From an uncultured Peptoniphilus sp. (GTDB taxonomy: Bacteria > Bacillota > Clostridia > Tissierellales > Peptoniphilaceae): 64,000 nt of DNA. Below, in pieces: positions 52,932 through 62,000 of the stretch; positions within the stretch are counted from its first letter, which is position 1; each line of letters opens with the position of its first letter. The notes below the pieces were generated by a model. The model searched no databases. It was given only the letters and a program-made list of their open reading frames with translations, and had not been told where the DNA came from. Location of the stretch: the NCBI RefSeq assembly GCF_946998875.1, contig NZ_CAMQAY010000001.1, forward strand, positions 1-64,000, written 5' to 3'. The position numbers were made by a program, and so were the translations under genes.

Positions 52932-53002
52932 AGATATAAGTTTACTAGAGAATAGATAAAATCCTAGTATAGACAAAGACTGATTGAGATAGGAGAGTAA
53001 TT

Positions 53003-56000
53003 ATGAATAACATATCGAAAAGAATCATGAGCCTTTTATTGGCTGTATTAATGGTTTTAGAAGTGTTTAGTCCAGTTGCTGTATCAGCAAGATCACTTCT
53101 CGATGGAGAGGAAAACCATAACTCAATAATGAGCGAACCAAGGGTGGACAGTAAATCTATACTAGTACCAGAGGCCAAGCCTAAAAAAGAACCCCTTGAT
53201 GATGAATTGTTTTCAGTTCCTGCCAAAAAAGCAGAACCCAACAAAGAAATAAATAAGCTTCAAGAGGCACCAGCAAGGCAAAAAGAATCATCAACAATAA
53301 TTGAAACACCAGAAAAAGAAAGCCCTGCAGCACAAAATAAAGTTGACAACACAATGATTGAAGCAGGCAGACAAAGAGAACAAAAAGCAGAAGATAAACT
53401 TAATCAAGCAGTAGAAAGGGCAAAGAAAGCAGAACAAAATGCTAAGGCTAGTGAAAACCTAAACCTAGGAACTAGTGAAATAGAAAAACCTGGCTACAAA
53501 GCTTGGAGAGTTGTAAACAGAATAAAAGCAATCTACAAGGACGGCAAGCTTGACTGCCAAGGACTTCTAATCGAAGTCGAAGACTTTAAAGGCAATAAAA
53601 AAACCTTAACTTACGATGATATACTAAAGGACAAAAATATAATCGTAAATAAGGAAATAAAAGAAGGACTCTTTGGATCTAGCGAACTTATAATTACAAC
53701 GCCAGGTCTTAGAGATATAAAAATCGACGTAAAAGTCGAAAATATTAAAAAAGATGAAAAATCAGCACTTAGTCTAAACAAGGAAAATTCAAATAAATTA
53801 GAAGATAAAGAAAATACAGAAGAAGAACAAGAAAAAGGTCTACTAGAAAAAATAAAAGAGGGCCTTGGACTTACAGACCTACAAAGAGCAGACAAAGAAC
53901 TAAAGAAAGCTCTTGCAGATGAAAAGAACAGCTTAGAAGAAATCCAAGCCTTACTTATCAGCTTTGAAGACAAGTACGACTTGTCAAGAGAAGACCAAGC
54001 CAAACTAATGGGAGACAACGACGAGGCCATCCAAGAACTTATAAAAAGAGATAGGGAAGGAAACTTCAGACCTAATATGTTTATGACAAACCCTGTTGGA
54101 GCAAGCCCTATGACTCTTGGCGATAAGAAGTTCACAATTAGGACTAGACTTGATACCTCAACTATAACTGGTCCTATTCAACCAGGACAATTCTTTGAAA
54201 TCAAACTAGATCCTAGACTTACCGTAAAATCTGGAACAACTCTTCCAAATATAGTACACGATGGAACAGTTTTAGCAACTCCAGAGTATTTTGAAGGCAC
54301 AAATACAATTAAATATACAGTTAAAAATCCAATAGCTAAAAACCTACAAATTCCTCTAGCCATTGATGTTGATTACAACGTAGATAAGATAAATAAACTA
54401 GATGAAAACAAGGATACTCACCCTATCAATAACTCTATTTCTGGACTAGGTGTAGTGAGACCTGTAAAACTACCGGAAGTAATAGTTAACAATAACGGGG
54501 ACATTGTAAATGGAATAACTGAACCAGATGGCCACGAAGTCCTACAAATAGTAGAACCAGGTAGTGACTACAAAGTTTTCATGGATGCTCACGGAACTCC
54601 AGTTGTAAAAGATGGAAAACTTGTAGCAATAAATTGGTATGTTACATTTACATCAACAAAAGACTTGAAAGACCTAGGACTATCTTCCAATGCAACTACT
54701 GTTAAAGGATCTGGCCTAGGAGACTTTAGCAACCTACTTTTAAATGGTAGGGAGTTAAGGACTCAAGAAGATGGCTTATCAACAAATGAAATTGAAGGTA
54801 AGCTTGGTATAGTAGCATCTAAAAACCATACTCTACAAGACTCTACAAGAGAGGTTCGTTATACATTTGAAACAAAGATAACCAACCCTCAAGAAAAATA
54901 TGCCCTAGACCTATCAGTTGCTCTTAATAAGATGCAAAAAACTGGAGCAGTAAGATTAATCTATGACGCAGCTGATAACAAGTCTTATATGGAAGATACA
55001 ACTTCTAAGCGTGCTGGTATTAACAACAGGACAACAATCCTAGGTGAATTTTCATCTGATACCACAGCCAAATGGACTGTAACAGACCAAGTGTCTACAG
55101 AGGATAAAAATAAGGGGCTACCAATTGCTAAGAGAGAATTGACAGGAGATCAAACTTTATCATCTTCCAAGATGGCTGTTTATGGTCTTGATAAATCCAC
55201 TGGAAAGATGGTTATAAAAACTGAAAACCCTGGCACAGATGGAAGCATAGATATTAACGGAATTCCTGACAAGGAAGCTAACCCATCAGGTCAACAACTT
55301 CCTGGTAGAATTGCAGTCTATGAATTTAATACAGATATAACAGAATCAGAAGCAGGCTATTCACTATCTGGTGTAAATATCAACAAATACCAACCTATAA
55401 AAATAAAACAAACTTGGTCTGGTATAGATAGCAATGGAAAGATGCCAGAACAAACCATAGAAGTTAAAGATGCTAATGGAAATACCTTAGCAAGTCCAAT
55501 CACAGTTAGCGAAGGCCAAACTGGTAAAACCGATAGAGAATTCGATCTTCCAGCTGTCAAAACATGGGCAATTGGATCTGATGGTTCAGAAACTAAGATT
55601 ACTCCAAATATAGTTCAAACTTTCCCTAAGGGACCAACTATTGATGGAAAAACTTATTCCTACAAGGAAAAATACAACTATCATTCACTACAAGATGGTG
55701 CTTATCATATTTATAACGTATTAACAGAATCTACTGATGAAAAAGACTCTGACTTTACAATTATAAAAACTGATAGCAAGGACCCTACTAAGAAACTTTC
55801 TGGAGCGAAATTTACTTTACAAAGTCCAAGGGAAACTATAAGTCTTGAGACAGATGCTAATGGACAAGCAAGTTTTAAAAATGTTAGTCCAGGCACTTAC
55901 ACTCTTATAGAAAACACTGCTCCAGCAGGATACAAATTAGATCAAACTGCAAAACAAATCACTGTATCTAATGATGGAAAGGTATCAGTAGAAGGCAATA

Positions 56001-59000
56001 ACATCTCTATGCAAGGTGGTAAAATTGCAACTGTTACTGCAAGACACAATTACTATCCATCTTATCCATCCTATATGAATGCAATGCACTATGGTAGCAT
56101 TGACGAAAATGGAAATGTAGAATTTTACATCTACCTAAAACCAGAAGCAAATGGAACTGACGGAAGTACAAATAAAGATACAAGATTAGACCTTAACCTA
56201 GCAGGTGGTGGACAAATTACAGAAGTCCAAGTTATCGACGTAGCACCTAACACTAGCTATAAAGGATACAAGACTAGATCAGAAGTAGCTACTGCTATGG
56301 AAAATCAAACTGCTAGCAGTATAACTGGAACAGACTTACAAAACAAAGGAGTAGAAAACGACATTACAGGTAAAGCTGATGTCAAAGATCCATTCACAGG
56401 AAAAACTGGCTATCAAGTAAAATTCCCAACAGCAAGATTTAACAATGACTGGGGATTTCTAGTAAAAGTTAAGGCAACAGGTGCAACTAATACAAGTGCG
56501 GTAACCTATGACTGGTTGACAGATAACCAAAGTGTTGCAAACGAAGCAAAAATTCAAGAAACAATTGGCTTATCAACAAAATCATCAGACTCTACACAAA
56601 CAAATTCTACAAATGATGGCGTAACACTAAATATTACTAACGAAGAATTTCCAAAAGCAGATATTGAAGTTACTAAGGTTGATGAAAATGGAGTAGATGG
56701 ACTATCTGGTGCAACATTTACATTAAAAGATGCCGATAATAATCCTATAATAGATGTTCAAGCTTCTAATGACTCAAAGACTAAAGGTCTTGCATCCTTT
56801 GGCAAGCAAGCACCAGGCAAGTATATTATAGAAGAAAAGAAAGCACCTCAAGGTTACAAAAGGTCCAATGTTATATTTGAAGCAACTGTAACAGATGATG
56901 GCAAGGTAACCTACAAGGCTAAATTTAAAGATGGAAACGGTACACCTATAAATGGTATTGACTATATCATAGAAGACGTAGAAATCGGTCAAGATACTGG
57001 AAAGACAGAAGCTTCAGTAGTTAATCAATCCATGACCCTTCAAGAAAAGCAAAATCAACCAGATGATGGTCGTCTTGGATGGACTGAAGGAGTTTGGGAA
57101 GCCTATGGTATAGAATCCTACAGGTATAGCGGTACTTATAATATTGCTAACGCTGTTAAGGGTGGCAAGTTTAAAATCCAATTTGACAGAAACCTTGACT
57201 TCAAGAGATATGTCTATGAAATACCTGACTTAAAAGATGGTGATGGAAATCTAATAGCAAAACCATACTTTAACTATGACACAAATCTTTTAACCTATGT
57301 ATTTGAAAATGATGCATCTAACGTAAACGCATCAATCAACATAGTAGGTATCATTCCAGACAAGTACTATGCTACTCAAACAGACAAGACTAATGGTTAT
57401 GACTTCAAGATAGTGGTAGACCCAGACGATCCTGATGTTAAAGACATGACTCCTGCCGTAACTTATCCGAATAAGCAAACAACTACAAGTACTAATAAGA
57501 TATTGCCAGTAAAAATAAAGACTGACTATTATTCTTATGACTCCCAAGGCGGAGACGGACCGCTAACAAGTGAATACATCACAGATATATATAAGGGTGA
57601 TGATGGAGAAATCTACATGAAAGCAGTTTCTTATTACAACCCAACAAATATGTCTAGTGGACAAAGGACAATCAGACTTGACTGGCTTTCAATGAGAAAG
57701 CCTAGACCAGGTTTGGAACACTATAGAGCAGATGGATATCCAGCCTTTGGATTCGAAGACTTAGAAGTCTACAAGGTATATGGAGATCAAACAAGAAAAC
57801 AAGAATTAATGCCTCTATCCTATGGTATTAGACCAGAGCAAGATACTTCCAACTACTCTAGAGTTTATTCAAAATCAAATGTAAATCCTCAAGTAGGATT
57901 CTCAGAATCTGGCGGAGATGTTAGGGTTACCTATAGACCTGAATATCTAAAATCCCATGAAGGTCTTCTAGACTATGGTCACGAAAGGCACCCTCTAGAA
58001 ATCCAAGTACCTAGAGTATCAGGCAGAGAAGGTTATGTAATCGTTCAAACCTTTAAGGTTACAGACGAACAGAGATTCAAAGACCTATGGTCAGGTTACT
58101 ACCTATCCAATGGAAGTAGACACACAGGTTCTTACCAAAAGGGTAACTACAACTGGGCATTGGGTTCAGAAACAGGAAAAGAAATTCCTACTTTCTACTC
58201 ACAAAAGATTAAACTTATAAATAAAAAATACACACCAGGATTCTTTAAAATTAAAAAGACAAGTGAAGCTGACAATACTGATTTAGCTGGTGCTATATTT
58301 GAACTTAGGGACACAGAGGGTACAGCAACTATTAAAAGATATAGTGGTGCTGATGGCCTAGTTGAATTTAACAACCTAGAGCCAGGCATATATACTCTTG
58401 AAGAAGTCCAAGCTCCAGACAAATTCATCAAGTCAAATAGAAGATGGCAAGTTGTTGTCTATGACGATGGAAATGTAGTTATAAGAGAAATTGGTGGATC
58501 TGGTGCAGAGCTTACAGGTAAAGACACAATAGAAATACCTGTAACTAATAAGCCTATTGGAGAAGAATTCAAAGTTTATAAGAAAAAATCTGACGGTACA
58601 CCACTCCAAGGTGCTAAGTTTGTAATAATGGATAAAGACGAGACAAATGAAGTTGCAAGCGGAACGTCTGATGAAAAAGGTGTTGTAACATTTACACCTG
58701 CTTTAGAAAGAAATAAGACTTATGTTATAAAAGAAACTGAAGCCCCAACAGGTTACAAAAAACTCGATAAAAAATGGGTTCTTGTAATTGATGCTGATGG
58801 CAAGAAGAAAGTCTATAACCATAGAGATAAAGCTGACCCGAATAAACCTAACCTAAATTCAATCCTAGAAAAAGACAATGTTAATTGGGTTGACGTAGCG
58901 GGTAGAAGCCTAGACGGCTGGAACTTAAATGACAATAGAGCTACTGACTGGACAGGCAAATATCCAAGGCCATTTAAGATGGGAACAAGAATAGTTGCTA

Positions 59001-62000
59001 TAAATACAAAAGATAATTATGTAATTCAAAGATATGTCTTAAACCCAGAAGCTAACAGCATTGATGCAACAAATGGTACAATCCACAGAGAAAAAACTGA
59101 ATACACAAATATGGATTGGTACGACGGAAAAGCTAAAGCTGGTACAGATTATCAAGTATTTAAACTTAACAAAGCTATCACAGGTTCAATATCTGATATC
59201 AGACTTGCTGAGTACGGAGCAGAAAACATAACAGATTCTGTTAAGGGCTCTGCAAAGACAGTTCCAGGTAGGTATGGAGAACCAGATAGATTAAGCCTAG
59301 ACTTCCCAGCTACAGACAAGCCAATAGTTGTGGATATTAAAGTTCCTTACAAAGAAGCCACTGGTGGAGTTGGTACAGGAATGGACTGGGAAGAAAATGG
59401 CGTAACCTATTGGAAGTCTGACTTCTACGAAAGAGTTAACATTATAAAAGAAACTGGTCCTGTAAAAGAACAATCTACAGGTATCCAAGGATCTTATATA
59501 TCTGATAACTCCCTAGATGTAACCAATGTAGAAAAAACTTTTGGATTCAAATTAAAGAAAGTTAAAGAAGATAACATTGCACAAGCTATAAAGGGAGCAG
59601 AATTTAAACTAACAGGTCCAGGCATAAGTAAAGATGGAAGATTTATGACAACAGGTTCTAACGGAATGATATCTTTCGACAAGCTAAAACCAGGAACCTA
59701 TAAGTTAGAAGAAACTAAGGCAGCTCCAGGCTATGAAATAGCAACCAATGACTGGTCAGTTAGGATAACAGACGATGGTCAAGTTTTCATCAAAGTAGTT
59801 GCTAAACCTACAAACACAAGTAATCAAGGAGGAACAGCTGCAAGATCTGCTGAACTTTTAAGCGGACCAGCTGAAGAAAACACAATCCTATCAGTTGGAG
59901 ATCCTAACTCTACTGAAGAAAAGCCAGTTTTAAATCTTAGATTAGCAAAACAAATGCAAACCTTAAGAGCATCACAATATGGTGAAGGTCTAGAAACAAA
60001 TGGAAAATCTTTAGTTAAGTCTCAAGCAGAAATAAATCAAGATGCAATAAGACAAAAGATAAGTTCAATATATGGACAAAATAATCTTGAAAACCAATTA
60101 GCTGATGGAATGACCTTCGGTGAAGTTGCAATGGTGGCTTATAACAGAGACTTTACACTAGGAACAAACTCAGGATTAGAAATTTCTGACCCAATAGTTC
60201 CAGGACCAGTAAGAGCTGGAGGTTGGGAAGATGTTGATCCTAATGCTTCTACAGGTAGAGATAATTCAATCGCACATAATAATTCTTATATGGAAACTAA
60301 AGTAACCGAAATCAATAAAGACACAGATAGGTTCAAACAACAATTCTTGTTTAAACCAAAGAGTGGTGTAAACTTTAGTGGTTTAGTTGAGATTCACAGA
60401 CAACCTGAGTCTAATAATGAGTTTAGATTAAATAATGGACCAAGAAACATTATTTCAACAATAAATTTCTATGAAGTTAATGCTGGATCTACACTAGATA
60501 ATATAACTGGTAAAAAACTAATTACTAATATAAGTCCAACTCAATTTATACCATCAGGCAAACCTATGAGAGTTAAAGCAACTCTTCCAGCAGGGAAAAC
60601 AATATTGGTAGAAGTTGAAACACCTTATGCTGCTGACAAGACAATAGGTTTAGGAGCTGATTATCAATATGATACAGCACCAAGCGGTCCATGGGGAACT
60701 AAAGAATATAAGACTTGGGCAGCTGACTCGTATTCAAAAGAAGCAAAGGTTAATGATAAGATTCAAGAACAAACCTATTCGATAACTACATCTACAGATA
60801 ACAATGGTAGTCTTAAAGTGGAAGTTGGAGGTCAAGAAGGCAAAACTACTGGTATAAAAGTTGGAGAGCAAGTTAAAATTACTCCTCAACCTAATCCAGG
60901 ATATGAGCTTGACGATATCATAATCAATGGTTATAGCGAGTACAATCCAAGACTTTCAGTCTACAGTTTTAAAATGCCAGAAGGAAATGTAAATGTAAGA
61001 GCAACATTTAGGAAAATTCAAGCATACAACATTACTATTGATTCTAATATCCAAAATGGTAAGGTTACAAGTAATAAACCTTCAGCAGTATCTGGTGAAG
61101 AGTTTATATTGACTATAAACCCTGACCTTGGATATAAATTAAATAACCTATCAATAAATGGTTGGGATTATACAAATAAAGTAGTTGGCAATGAAGCTAA
61201 GTTGAATATGGGAACTCAGGATCTTAACGTAACTGCTACATTTGTAAGGGATACAACTAAAGCCTTAATCAGCTTTAATCCATGGGGTGGTTCAGGATCC
61301 ATGGGACCATTTGAAGTTAAGCTAGGCTATTACAACAACTATACTTTGCCTCAAAATAAGTTTACGCCCCCTCCAAACAAAATATTTAGTGCTTGGTGGT
61401 ATATTGATAACTATTACGATCCAGGTGACAAAATAACAGTAACTGGAGATTCAATGGTTTATGCAACTTGGAAGGACAAACCTGCTGAAACAGTGACAGT
61501 TTCCTTTAACAATAACGGTGGATCTGGTTCTATGGCAGACCAACCTGTTGAAAAAGGTAAAACTTATGTATTGCCTGCTTGTGGATTTACTCCGCCAGCC
61601 GACAAAGAATTTAAAGCTTGGGATGTAAATGGAACAGAATATCAACCAGAAGCATCTATTACTGTTAATGCAGATACAAGTGTTAAGGCTATCTGGAAAG
61701 ATAAATTACAAAGTATAAATGTTGTTCCCGCAGATAATGGTTCTATAACAGCACCTGCTTCTGCAAAAGTAGGAGATAAGGTAACAATTACAGTAAAACC
61801 TGATAGTGGCTATGAACTTGAAAAAATCGAAGTTCAAGATAAAGCTGGAAAACCAATAACAACACTTTATAAAGACGACCCTAGCTTTACAATGCCAGAT
61901 AAAGATGTTGACTTAAAAGCATTCTTTAAACCTGTAACTATACAAAAAGATAAGTACTTTGTAGGTATTGATGGTGATCCTTTAAGAACTGTTACAGTCA

